From Septoria linicola (Eukaryota > Ascomycota > Dothideomycetes > Mycosphaerellales > Mycosphaerellaceae): a stretch of DNA of 64,000 nucleotides. Positions 43,129-53,747 of the stretch are shown here, one piece after another. The stretch lies in contig CP099420.1 of NCBI GenBank assembly GCA_024114885.1, positions 2,728,001 through 2,792,000 on the forward strand, given 5' to 3'. The translations under genes and the position numbers were made by a program. A model generated the notes under the pieces. The model saw only the letters and a program-made list of their open reading frames with translations, searched no databases and was not told the DNA's origin. Position 1 is the first letter of the stretch, and each line of letters starts with the position of its first letter.

Positions 43129-43823
43129 ATGGCTCAAGCAGGTCCCGCAGATCCAGCGTTGGCACACCGTGTGCTCGAAGCACATGGCATCTTGGCGTCA
43201 GTCGCATGGGCGGCGATCATGCCGCTCGGTGCAATCCTCATACGACTTATTCCTTCTGGCAAAGCATGGCTGGTGCATGGAGCAGTGATGGGTGTTGGGT
43301 TAGCAATGTTCACTGCCGCCTTCGGTCTAGGTCTGTGGGACATGTCGCAGTACCACTCCACAGTAAGCACTTCGAAGCCTAGCATATTCTTGATGCATCG
43401 CTCACACTATCCCAGATCAGCAAGTTCGCACATACAATCATTGGGACTGTCATGTTTGCCTTCGCATGGCTGCAGCCATTCCTCAGCGTAGCTCACCACT
43501 ACATATACCAACGAACAAGCAAGCGCGCCTTGATCTCGGCAGTCCATGTCTATTTTGGCCGGTTACTGATCATTACGGGTATGATCAATGGCGGCATCGG
43601 GCTGGCAACGGCGAAGCAAAGTACGCGGGCCGAGAACATCATCTATGGCACTCTGGTCGGTGTGATATGGGTCGTCTACACGCTGTTGAGCCTTGGCTTC
43701 GAAGTCAAGCGAGGCAACAAGGCTCAGTGGGCGCTGCAGAGGGTCAGTAGTACTCGCAGCAGTGGAAGCTCAGGTAGCTACGATCATGTCCGCGGTTCGG
43801 TCGGAAAGTCGGAAATGTCATAA
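43129..43823 (+). CDS. Cytochrome b561-like membrane protein
   Basis: Exons 43129-43362 and 43416-43823, with a 53-base intron (gtaagc...cccag), give 213 residues. The layout matches the b561 core of fungal DOMON-b561/FRRS1-like proteins: AHGILASVAWAAIMPLGAIL, then WLVHGAVMGVGLAMFTAAFG, FAHTIIGTVMFAFAWLQPF, VHVYFGRLLIITGMINGGIG and a last hydrophobic segment IIYGTLVGVIWVVYTLLSLG. Conserved histidines in the first four helices (AHG, VHG, AHT, VHV) would bind heme. The tail is Ser/Gly-rich and cytosolic. Such proteins move electrons across membranes, often with an N-terminal DOMON heme domain. None is visible here, so it is either a stand-alone b561 or has lost its 5' exons. Confidence 0.83.
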
Positions 43824-44504
43824 ATATCGATGTGGAGGTAGAAGACATACATTTAGAAGATCCATTACAGCTTCTTATGGCCATCAATAGTCAGTAGGTC
43901 GCCCTCAGCATTCGCAAATATTGGGTCGTGGCCACAATTTCTCACAAGTCCTTCGTAATGCATCTTGTCCTTGAGCTTTCACTGTGGTTATCAACTTGCA
44001 CGACGTTCAGCATTGATGTCCTGTGGGATCGTGTCGTAAACACGGTCGAGAGCGGTAATGTGTATTAGCGAAGGGAGCTCTACAGCCCATATACCCTGCA
44101 GCACTGTCACAGACCCGGCAGTCCCATAACTGTCGCTATTGCAGCTGCACATTGTCATGAAAATGTGAGGATGTTTTGAGGTCATTGTCGCCTGTTTCTC
44201 AAGCGTTCCTTCTCCATATGTTTGCCAAATCGTCCCACACCTTCCCACTTCTCATCCTCCAGCACAAAACCACCGGCACTCCAACCCTCACAGCCGGCGA
44301 GCGGCGAGCTCCACCAGCAACATCCACGCCCAGGCAAAGAGCCCAAGCAAAGAATCCACCCAGCACAAACATCCCAGTCACACTCAATCGCACTCCCACT
44401 CTCTCCTTTCGTTCTGTACTTCTATGGAAATCCTCCACCACGTGGCCGGACTCTACCATTCCTTCAGCCACATTAAGCACACTCTCGGCACAGCACACGA
44501 CGAA
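43824..44504. other. Spacer and leader of the purine nucleoside phosphorylase gene
   Basis: The last 80 bases hold an in-frame upstream ATG (44424). No other coding signal. Confidence 0.45.
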
Positions 44505-45600
44505 ATGGCAAGTTCAAGTTTCGAGCGGGCGACAGAGACGGTGGAGTTTTTGCGCCACAAGCTGCCTGAACATCTTGCTCGGCCACGAGTTGCGATTGTC
44601 TGTGGGAGTGGTCTGGGCGGATTGGCAAAGACGGTCAACCCTGGCACTGAGGAATGGCAGTACAAAGATGTGCCCAACTTTCCATTGAGTACAGGTGAGT
44701 CTGCTCAACGACTAATGAAGGTGGTAATAGCAGTGGGAATGATGAACAAGAGATCTGAGATGGATTTGTATTGATTATTTGTGTGACTAGTGCCTGGCCA
44801 CGAAGGCAAGCTTGTCTTTGGTACTATGGGACCACAAGGGAATGAAGTCCCTGTTGTACTCCTCGTTGGAAGAGCGCAGTCAGTAGCCACCCTATATAGC
44901 CCCGTTATTCCAAACGCTCGCTCATCCCTGTTTTAGTTTCTACGAAGGCCACTCCATGGAGGATGCTTCCTTCGCCACTCGAGTATGCAAAGTGCTCGGC
45001 GTGGAGACAATCCTCCTCACGAACGCTGCGGGCGGACTGAATCCTGAATACAGTGTCGGTGACCTTGTTCTGCTCAACGACCATCTCAACCTGGCTGGGC
45101 TCGTGGGCTTCCACCCACTCCGCGGAGCCAATGAGGAAGAGTTTGGCGTCCGTTTCCCACCTCTCAGCGATGCGTATGACATCCATCTGAGACAGCTGGC
45201 CCACAAAAGCTGGTTCTCGCTACGGCAAGAAAGTCCCAGCCAACGCAGAATGCATGAGGGCGTCTATGCTTTTGTGGCCGGGCCGACATACGAGACACGC
45301 GCAGAGTGCCGAATGCTGCGGAACCTCGGTGCTGATGTGGTGGGCATGTCGACTGTCCCTGAGATTGTAACAGCCAGGCACTCGGGAATGAGAGTGCTTG
45401 CATTCAGCCTAGTTACGAACAAGAGTGTGCTCGAGCCGACCGTTCGGGCGGACCACCCAGAGCTGCAAGGTTTGAGCAGAGAAGAGCTGGACCGACAGCT
45501 GGGCCAAGGTGCCGCAAACCACGAGGAAGTGCTCGAGGCTGGTCGAGAGGCAGCGCTGGACATGCAGAGCCTTGTACTGCGCATTGTTACGGCTTTGTAA
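44505..45600 (+). CDS. PNP1: Purine nucleoside phosphorylase
   Basis: The enzyme cleaves inosine and guanosine with phosphate to base plus ribose-1-phosphate in purine salvage. Three exons (44505-44694, 44791-44878, 44937-45600) give 313 residues, normal for the trimeric class. Introns of 96 and 58 bases split Val and His codons, restoring VPGHEGKLVFG and GRAHFYEGHSM. Signature pieces are VAIVCGSGLGGLAKTV (phosphate loop), ILLTNAAGGLNPEYSVGDLV, FVAGPTYETRAECRML and GMSTVPEIVTARHSGMRVLA, then SLVTNKS with the purine-contacting Asn. An in-frame ATG at 44424 would add 27 residues (MEILHHVAGLYHSFSHIKHT...). I prefer 44505 because the family starts near there, but the longer form is possible. Confidence 0.94.
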
Positions 45601-45669
45601 CGCGCAAGCATAGCATGGTCGGGCCTCCCAAGATGGTAGAGGTAGCGCAGAATAGATGAGGAACCTCCT

Positions 45670-46584
45670 TCAGCCAGAGCCTTTCTTGATGCCACCACTC
45701 CGCTTCTCCTTGAGAGCTTTATAGAATGCCTTCTTTCCACTGGTTTTCTTGTCCTGTATTTGGCCATACTTGTTCTTGAAGCGACCGGTCTCGTGCTCGC
45801 CAGCCAGGACCTCCTCAGCAAACGTCCTCTTACGCTTCTTGTTCTCGATACGACCACTAAAGAACTCTGTTGCCCCCTCCTTAATCGTACCGACTTGACT
45901 GTACTCGGGCGCCTTCATCTTTCCATTGTCCTTTTTGTAGTGGCGATGAGGATCGAGCACATTTCGCATTTTTATGAGCTGGAGGTCGCGTTTGAGCTCG
46001 GGAGTAAGCTCAGTTTTGGGCAGATTATACCAGTCGCTGCCGGCAGTGGCCTTCTTCTTCTATTGACCCATCAGTACATGTTGGACTTTGCTCAGTGTCA
46101 AAACGTGTAAGATGAGTGGTAGGGCTCAGAGTAACTATGATTGAAAAGCTCTCAGTAGTGCAGAAGGACAACCAAGACGGCGCCCGGACTCTGCTCAAGA
46201 AAGAAATTTGGGAATATTTTCCTCATTGCCGTGAATCTGTGCAAGGATGACAGTAAAGCGTACCTCTTCTGCAGCCTTTTTGGCGGCGACTGGGTCTTCG
46301 ACTTTCCTGATCTGCTGTCTGCGGTATTTCTCCTCGACCAGACGGGAAGAATTGACAGTGGCGACGTGGCCGTTGACCGAGAAGTATGGCTTTGGCAGAT
46401 CTCCAGTCTCGAGCTTCGGAAACGTGATGCCTTTGGATTCGTTCTGCTTCGTTAGCTGCATGTCTTTCGCCTGCGCTTGTAAACGTGCTGTGGCGGCAGC
46501 GAGCTCTTGCTGGATCTGCTCGTCCGTCAGGTCATCTTCGGAACCTGAGTCAGCCTTTGGCGGCTGTTTAGTTGCGGTAGCCAT
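45670..46584 (-). CDS. FCF2: rRNA-processing protein Fcf2
   Basis: This nucleolar protein is needed for early pre-rRNA cleavages that yield 18S rRNA. Exons 46264-46584 and 45670-46059 on the minus strand flank a 204-base intron (gtacgc...caatag) and give 236 residues. The N-terminal half is acidic and helical (SGSEDDLTDEQIQQELAAAT), leading to a basic segment (RLVEEKYRRQQIRKVEDPVA). The Fcf2 domain in exon 2 starts DWYNLPKTELTPELKRDLQL, followed by IKMRNVLDPHRHYKKD and EFFSGRIENKKRKRTFAEEV. It ends with a Lys-rich tail (KKAFYKALKEKRSGGIKKGS) typical of nucleolar proteins. It is convergent with PNP1, 69 bases between stops. Confidence 0.93.
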
Positions 46585-47829
46585 AGTTGCAGCAATTGCG
46601 ACAGCACTACATTTGGTCGTGTGTAGAGAAAGAAGCTACTCTCGGAGCATCGCCGCAGAAAAAGACCTTTCGCTTCATGCCAAGCCTCGGGAATTAACCG
46701 GTGTCTGTTCTGTTTCTTCGCTCCCTCCTCTAGAACTACCTTCTTCACTGCACACCGCTGCTCATATGAGTCTCTCTATGCTCCAATCGTCAGCAGTCTG
46801 AATGGCATATGGCTGTCACGCGCCGTCGAGGCCCTGGAAGCAGCCCGACCCAAGGCCAGGTCCCAGCGCCATCTCTTTGCTAGGCCAAGCCCATGCATTG
46901 CACGAGAGCAAGCTCGAGGCTCTTGCGGAAATGTCGAGATGCGGTGCTCAGCGCCAAAAAGCATCGCACATGCAAGGGACGCACCTTCAAAGCATTCGTA
47001 ATATCTAGACTGGTTTCTTGAGGGTCTAGGAGGCAGTCTGATGTTGCAAGCGTGGATGGCAATGCGCCAGAAGCATCGTGCAAGCACGGAAGCAATCCAG
47101 GCACCGCATCTATACTCCTGCGGGCTTGATTGTCAGAGTGCCAGACATTCAAGGTCATCCTGTCGACACCGGCTCTGGCTGGAAGCTACACCAACGAGCG
47201 GATTGTCCATCTTTGCGCAACAGCACTTTGGCTGCCTCTAGTCTGCAGCTATCGAGCTTTGTGTGTCCATTATTACAGGATGGTAACTCCTCACCATTCT
47301 GCTCGTTGTTCCGATGGCAGTCATGCGCTGTCAACCTTAGAAGCGAGATTGTGCAATGTCTAGTTAGGTTAGCCTGACGCTGAATGGATTTGAGTTCATT
47401 GACACTACCTGCTCCTTGAGAACTTACACTCCTTGGCAGGTACGATGCGAGGAACAACTTTTTCCAACACTCGCGGGATGTCGCTCATCTCCGACTTGGA
47501 ACGGCATTCGCTCTCTCGCTGCGATCCTTGAGGAATAGAGCATGAAAGGCCTGCTTGAAACCATTGTAGATATGCACCGGAAGCCGGAAAGCACAGCTGC
47601 GAAATGGAGCCTCATTGATCGATCGTCCTCCAAGGCTATGTATCGTAGGGCACGAGTCGACGGCTGCGATAGTATGCCACCCTTGCTGATCTCGACTTGT
47701 AGAAAGACGTGATCATTATTCCACCTGTCTGAGCATCTTGCCTTTCTCAGATCAGCCTCCAATTTGGCATATTGAAACACTCGTTCATCGCAGTCACCTT
47801 CTCCCAAATAATGTAGCCTTGTAATCATA
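46585..47829. other. Divergent promoter region between FCF2 and the GMC oxidoreductase
   Basis: No gene, repeat or RNA was recognised in 1.2 kb. The short frames have no family resemblance. Confidence 0.45.
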
Positions 47830-50665
47830 ATGCGCCTCCACAGGTTTGTCGACTTTGCACTTCTGGTTTCGGCGCTGGCAGTCCCAGCACAGCAGCATAA
47901 GCATGAGGATACCCATCAGGTTAGGGACGATGCACACAGCCACAAGCACACCAAACAAAAGAGACAATACATCGCCGACCCATACCAGCAAGGCATTTAC
48001 GACTATATTGTAGTTGGTAGTGGCCCAGGGGGTGGACCGCTAGCATGTCGACTCGCTCGTGCCGGCTTCAACACACTCCTTATTGAAGCTGGCACTGATA
48101 CGAGCGGGTATGTGGATACACAGATCCCTTCCTACCACCCGCGAGCCTCAGAGCTACCTAGGCAACTCTGGGTACATTTGATCAACTTGTCTCGTTGGCC
48201 TTCACGCGCTGACACTGCGTCGCACAGCAATATTTCGTGAAACGCTACGCCGATCCAGCCCTTCAGCTACGCGATCCCAAATTCACCTACAAGACACCTG
48301 ACCTGCCCATATATGGTGGAGCAGAATACACGGGTCAGCCACCGCCTCGTCCAGGCGGATGGACATATCTACTACCGAACGGTCGATACTATGTCGGCTT
48401 CAACCCTCCCCCAGGAGCTGAGCCACTTGGTCTGTTGTATGCTCGTGGTTCAGCGCTGGGAGGTAGCACGCAGATGTCTGCCATGGCAATGGTGACACCT
48501 CATGAAGAAGACTGGACAAATATTGGGCTTGCGACAGGCAATCTGTCCGGGTGGGACCCGGATGTCATGAGGAGTTACTTTGTCAAACTCGAGAGGTGTC
48601 GATACCTGATCCAGAGTGTCGTTGGACATGGCTTCAATGGGTGGCTGGACCGTAAGCGGACAATGAAACAACTCTAGATCCATTTGTGATGAGTATACCA
48701 GCTAACAATCGATTACAGCTTTGACACTAGTCCTTCGCGACCTCAAGCTCCTCAGTTTGATCATTGCGACAGCTACCGCGCTTGGAAAGGTCAGTGCAAC
48801 ACCAGTCACACGAATGACATCTTCTGACGTCTCTTGAAAGACTGCGGGTTTCATCGGAGAGGCACTCGCGACCTTGACGGGACTTGCGCACATCTTTGCC
48901 GCCGACCTCAATGCACCTGGCCCGACGAGAGATCAGGATACCGACGTCTGGCAGGTGCCTGCCTCCGTTGATCCAACGCCTGGAACACGCAGTGGTAAGC
49001 GGATCACGAAGCTCGTTTCAATCAGGAATGATCTGATATCCCTTAGGTGTGGTCAATTTCATCCACGAGACAGTACAGCGTGGTCACCCTCTCACAGTCC
49101 AGCTTGACACGTTCGTGACCAAGATTCTCATCGATAACAATGGGTACGCGCCGCGTGCATTCGGTGTAGCGTACGAGTACGGGCCCAACCTGCAGTATAC
49201 CTCACCGTTGGCGACAGGAGCGCACGGCGTACCGGGCTACGTCTTTGCTCGGAGGGAAGTCATCATTTCTTGTGGAGCATACGAAACTCCCAGTGAGTGT
49301 GTCAGTGCTCCAATGCACCGAGACTTTACACTGACTCACCTGTGTTGCAGAGCTGTTGAAGCTGAGTGGTATCGGCCCCGCGCAAGAATTGGCGCAATGG
49401 GGAATACCCATTGTCCGAGACTTGCCTGGAGTCGGATTGAACATGCAGGACAGGTACGAGATTGGGTCCGTGGGAGTAGCGACAACGCCTTTCAAAGCCT
49501 TCGCGCCTTGCACGTACAGCTACACGCTACCGGATCCATGCTTGGACGAATTCCAGCGAGGCACCACGGAGGTAAATAACTTGATAGGTCGAAGCATTAC
49601 TCAACACCAACTGACGTTGTACAGGTTGAACGCGGGCCATACACAAGTAATGGACTGGTAGGTCTTATGCAAATCAGTCGCGTGCTGAACGCCACTAATG
49701 CTTGACCAGGCACTCGGAACCACCTTCAGATCGTCTGTCGCCGACGATCTGATTCCAGACATTTTCATCGTTGCCGTGCCTGCTTACTTTGCAGGGTACT
49801 ACCCAGGATATGCGCGTGCTGCCGTGCTTGATGCCATTCACTGGACTTTCGTCGTTCTGAAGATGAAGACCCGGAATAATGCAGGCACAGTCACCCTTCG
49901 TTCTCTGGATCCACTCGATCAGCCCGAGATCAATTTCAACAACTTCGCGATCGGAGGCGATCTCGATGTACAGGCTGTAGCAGAGGGCGTTCAGCGCGCA
50001 CGGGATATCTACAATTTGGTCATACCGCTGGATGGAAGCCTGACGGAGGAAGTGCCTGGACCAGCCTATCTATTTGGGTAAGCCAGGCGACCCTTGCGCA
50101 GGCACGTGAACAGACACTGACCCCCTTTACAGACCTCTGCTCAATTCGTTCATTAGGGATTACGCGTGGGGCCACCACGTCTGCTGCACAGCCAAGATCG
50201 GGAACTACGCCGATCCGTTCGCCGTGGTGGACGATGCATTCCGTGTCTTCGGCATCGACGGTCTGCGAATCGTGGACAATTCCGTCTGGCCCAGAATCCC
50301 AGCTTACTATCCCACGGTCCCATTGTACATGATGAGCGAGAAGGCGGCAGATGTGATACTAGGACAGCCACCCCAAGTGATCGGCCTCGATGCCTTCAAC
50401 AGCTTCGACGCTGGTGGGATAGGCGGCACGCTCGGAGGCGCCATCATTGGGACAGTAGCAGGATTAGGGAACCCAGATGTAGGCCCGGCTGGCATCCTGG
50501 GACAATTAGGCGGACTGCTTGGTGCGACGCCAGGTTTCGTGAGTTTACGACACTTTGCTTTGATGTATTGTGGTATGTGCTAACTCGTGTTCGCAGGGCG
50601 GCAACCCTCCTGCCAAACTCAAGCGCTGGATTGACAGAACGTCCGCCTATTTCAAAAGGGCATGA
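47830..50665 (+). CDS. Secreted GMC oxidoreductase, ten exons
   Basis: Joined exons are 47830-48171, 48228-48651, 48719-48789, 48841-48994, 49047-49292, 49351-49571, 49625-49657, 49710-50077, 50133-50538 and 50597-50665, encoding 777 residues with every junction in phase. Residues 1-20 are a signal peptide; a His-rich propeptide ends at a Kex2-type site (KQKR). The FAD motif follows: YDYIVVGSGPGGGPLACRLA then LLIEAG. GMC signatures are LYARGSALGGSTQMSAMAM and CGAYETPKLLKLSGIGPAQE, GVGLNMQDRYEIG and, near the C-terminus, WGHHVCCTAKIG and GLRIVDNSVWPRIPAYYP. A Gly/Ala/Leu-rich segment after the catalytic domain (GGIGGTLGGAIIGTVAGLG) is unusual. Members oxidise alcohols, aldehydes or sugars and supply H2O2 or reduced quinones. 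The substrate cannot be read from the sequence. Confidence 0.9.
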
Positions 50666-50939
50666 TCGTAGCTGCAGGCGAGGACGAAATTGGCTCTCAG
50701 CACATTGGGCTACAATGGCAGATACATCATTAGTCTCGAGCATTGATCAGGGGTTTCCGCTGGGCATTATGGGCAGGATTTCTTGTCATACAGTAACACA
50801 ACATCCATTAACGCTCACTTCGTTGTTCTGTTTCTGTATCTCAATGCAGCTCAAACCACCGTGTTTCCCTCTCAAGACGGCCCTCTGTTCGAAGTTTCCG
50901 GTAGTGCTCGCCCTGCGAGATTATCAGTCAACTTACTCC

Positions 50940-52857
50940 CTAGGCAGGCTCTGACAACTTGTGCCTTGCTAGCAGTGGATGTGCACTTTCGGCACTTACT
51001 TGCGGCACAGCAATCTGCAGCGGCGGATGGATTGAGACTGAAAGTACTCACATGCATGATACCATTAACGTACGCCGTACCAACTAAGGTGAAATGTTTC
51101 TCTTGCGGACGGAGTATAAAGGGCACAGGTCCTCCATTGAGTATACAAACGTTCTCACGAGGTTGAACATCGAGCGATCCCATTCCTAGCCCGCCATTCT
51201 CTGTTATGAACATCCTTCGGTTTGATCTTCGCATTCCAAGCCACCGAACAAGATCTTGTACCTCGGGCGGTAGATCGCCCCAATGCACACCATTGGAGCG
51301 CATGTACAGTTCGTAGTTGCTGATGAGGCCGGGAACGTCCCGTGCGTCTTCCTCATGCTTTCAGCACCCACACATAACTGTCTTGGACAACGCGTCCATC
51401 GAGAAGCGTGAACAAAGCGTTTGATGGCAATCCCATAGCCACTTATCGGATCGCAGCTCGTTCCTAGTGCTCAGACACTCACTCACACAGCCAAAGCTAA
51501 GGCCCTTAACAGTCAAGACAGTTGACAGATCTTCCCGACTTGCACATGTTTCGAACGGCATCCCACCAGTAGCACTACCATGAGCCACAATCCTTATTGG
51601 AGCGCCTCGACGAGTGTCGTAGACCCAATGATATCTAGGGACCCAAGAAGGCCAATTTGGACTTCCTTCGTCGGAAGCTCCTCCTGGAACCAATACCTGT
51701 GCGAAATCTAGAATGTCCAGAGAACGGGTTGGCGACAAGTAAGTCATGATAGCTGCCTTTGTTGCCTTCGCAAAAACTGTAGGCAAGTCCTCATTGTAAT
51801 TGGGGACAATCTCGAATGGAGCATGCGTGTCTTGAGACTTGCTCTGCAGAAGACCGAGCACGCCGTATACCTTATCATGAGGGAGCGTCGTGGACAGACG
51901 CATGCTAATGCCTAAGAGATGTGTCATAGTCGTCTGAATCTGGGGATTATTAGACAAACGCCACATGTGAGCAGCACTGTCCATGCCTGGAAGCGTTCCA
52001 GTAAGACCTCTCCAAAGGGCAACGTGGGCCTGGAGCCATTGTGCTGCAAGACTGATCTCTTCCCACGACCGGTGAAATGACCCCTCAGAACGCTGTCAAC
52101 GCCGTGGCTAGCATGACCTCTTGTACAACCCAGAGGCGCGAAAACCAGGCCACAGAGAAGAACCTAATAGGTACGTATTGTTCAATCTGTGGTGCGATAT
52201 GTGTCCAGCCTTCAAAATCTGGTGGACGATTCGATTGTGGAGTTCCCCGGGGATTCAAGAGAATTTGCGTGGGTGGACCACGTCGCATGGATGACTCATG
52301 GCAGTGAGCTACCAAGATATCAATGGAACGGAAAGCCGCGTTGGCCATGCCGTTGTCATCTCCAAGCCAGATTAGCACGCAAGGAGCGGCCCTATAAACA
52401 TCCCGCATGATGGCCACCTGGTGACCCCTTTCCACCGAGTCAGCTTGATCGATGCATACAGCATCAAGCCACACAGTGCGACGCATTTGCTTGAAGCAAA
52501 GCTGATTGAGCACTACTTCTGCTGCCTTGGGGATCTCGAACACTGCGCCGTCGAGGAGGATTTGGCTTCGCCCACTGGCCCCCCCCCCCCCCCCCCACCC
52601 CCCCAAACCCATGATATTGCTTCATATAATGGCTTCGTTCTGGGTTGTTCAGGTACGGAGGCACTTTGAGCATTTCCCACTCCTGTAGCGCTGTTGATGG
52701 CCAAGGTTTTAGGTGAAGCATCTTCAAAAGGGACTGTCTGTAGACGACATTGCGCTCGTTCTTGTGGGTCTAATTGGTCTTCGACGTGTAAGATTCTGAT
52801 CTCTTTCTTCGCTGGGTCAAGAGGCTTATAAATGCTTGTATGCGTGAAATCGTCCAT
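50940..52857 (-). pseudogene. HET-domain (heterokaryon incompatibility) gene, decayed
   Basis: Fragments of one HET protein lie in order on the minus strand. From the ATG at 52857 (MDDFTHTSIYKPLDPAKKEI) the frame reaches PLYEAISWVWG, the first HET motif, and then a poly-G tract (poly-C 52579-52596 on the plus strand) shifts the frame. It resumes as LLDGAVFEIPKAAEVVLNQL, RRTVWLDAVCIDQAD, VYRAAPCVLIWLG and WFSRLWVVQEVMLAT. A second one-base shift lies near 52080-52092, then WEEISLAAQWLQAHVALW and HDKVYGVLGLLQ continue. An in-frame TGA (51361-51363) precedes the C-terminal ENGGLGMGS...FTLVGTAYVNGIMH segment, which ends at a GTGAGT donor and a probable last exon. HET proteins trigger cell death on non-self fusion. 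Three lesions make a functional product unlikely unless the tract is mis-assembled. Confidence 0.85.
52579..52604. repeat. Poly-C tract inside the HET gene (C18-A-C7)
   Basis: Eighteen consecutive C (52579-52596), one A, then seven C (52598-52604) lie exactly where the HET reading frame changes. Such mononucleotide runs slip readily in replication and are also error-prone in assembly. Confidence 0.95.
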
Positions 52858-53747
52858 TTCTATTCCAAAAGGCCTTTCCCCAAGTCCTGGTTGTAATTCG
52901 CGACAAATGTCCAGAACACAAATTTGCATCGGGAGTACCTCGAAGCTGTATGCGTTGGAGCGGGCTGAGCACATAGATACTACATGACAGCTGCGCCATG
53001 GCCGCCCGTAAAGGATGCCACCACATCCGCCACGTCGCTAGTGCTGTGAAACATCAGCTTATTGTCACTGTATTGGACGAATCACTCACAGCGCAATTAC
53101 GAGGCGTTGTACGCGGCCAGCACTTCTGCGTTGATTATTACGATGAGGCTGAGCAGGTGGAAGGCACGTACGGCTGTGACTTCGCGAGCTGCTTTGCACC
53201 TAGAGTACAATAACGCCACAACTCCATGCTCCTGCCTAGTCGTCCAAACCAACACCATTTGGATATGGCCGGCGTATGACACCATAACATTGAATTTGCC
53301 TACTTTGCCGTCCCGATATTCCAGTCCTATGCTACTCTACTCCATGGTATCTCAATGCGACTCTCTTCTGCGCAAACACTGTGCAGACGTGCCCAACAAC
53401 GCCAAAGTGCCCGAACTCGTGTGTAGTGTCCAAGCAATACCTCCTCCAACAACCGTCGTTCCAAAACATGTTTCGCTTGAACGCCCAAAAGCAACAGATT
53501 ACAACAATCTCGCACTCTCCCTTCCATCATGCTCACCCAATTCGGATGAAGTGCTCTGTCTTCCTATCATTCCATCGCCGTCGACAAACAGAACCGAGTT
53601 ACCATCAAGCAATGAATCCCTTCTACTCTTTGCGGACTCGTGACATTGTGTCGTTAGGTCCCGCTGGACATGCATGCTTCTATGTCCAGCCCCATCTAGA
53701 CCCGAATCGCTGGCGACACTCCCGTCACTCATCGCTCCTATGCACAC
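52858..53747. other. Region between HET pseudogene and alpha-actinin
   Basis: A plus-strand open frame spans 53062-53643 but starts at a non-ATG codon, has no family resemblance, and overlaps other open frames. I see no supported gene. Confidence 0.4.

Noticed and set aside
53062..53643. 193-codon plus-strand frame between the HET pseudogene and alpha-actinin
   Set aside because: Non-ATG start, no recognisable motif, and overlapping open frames of similar length.
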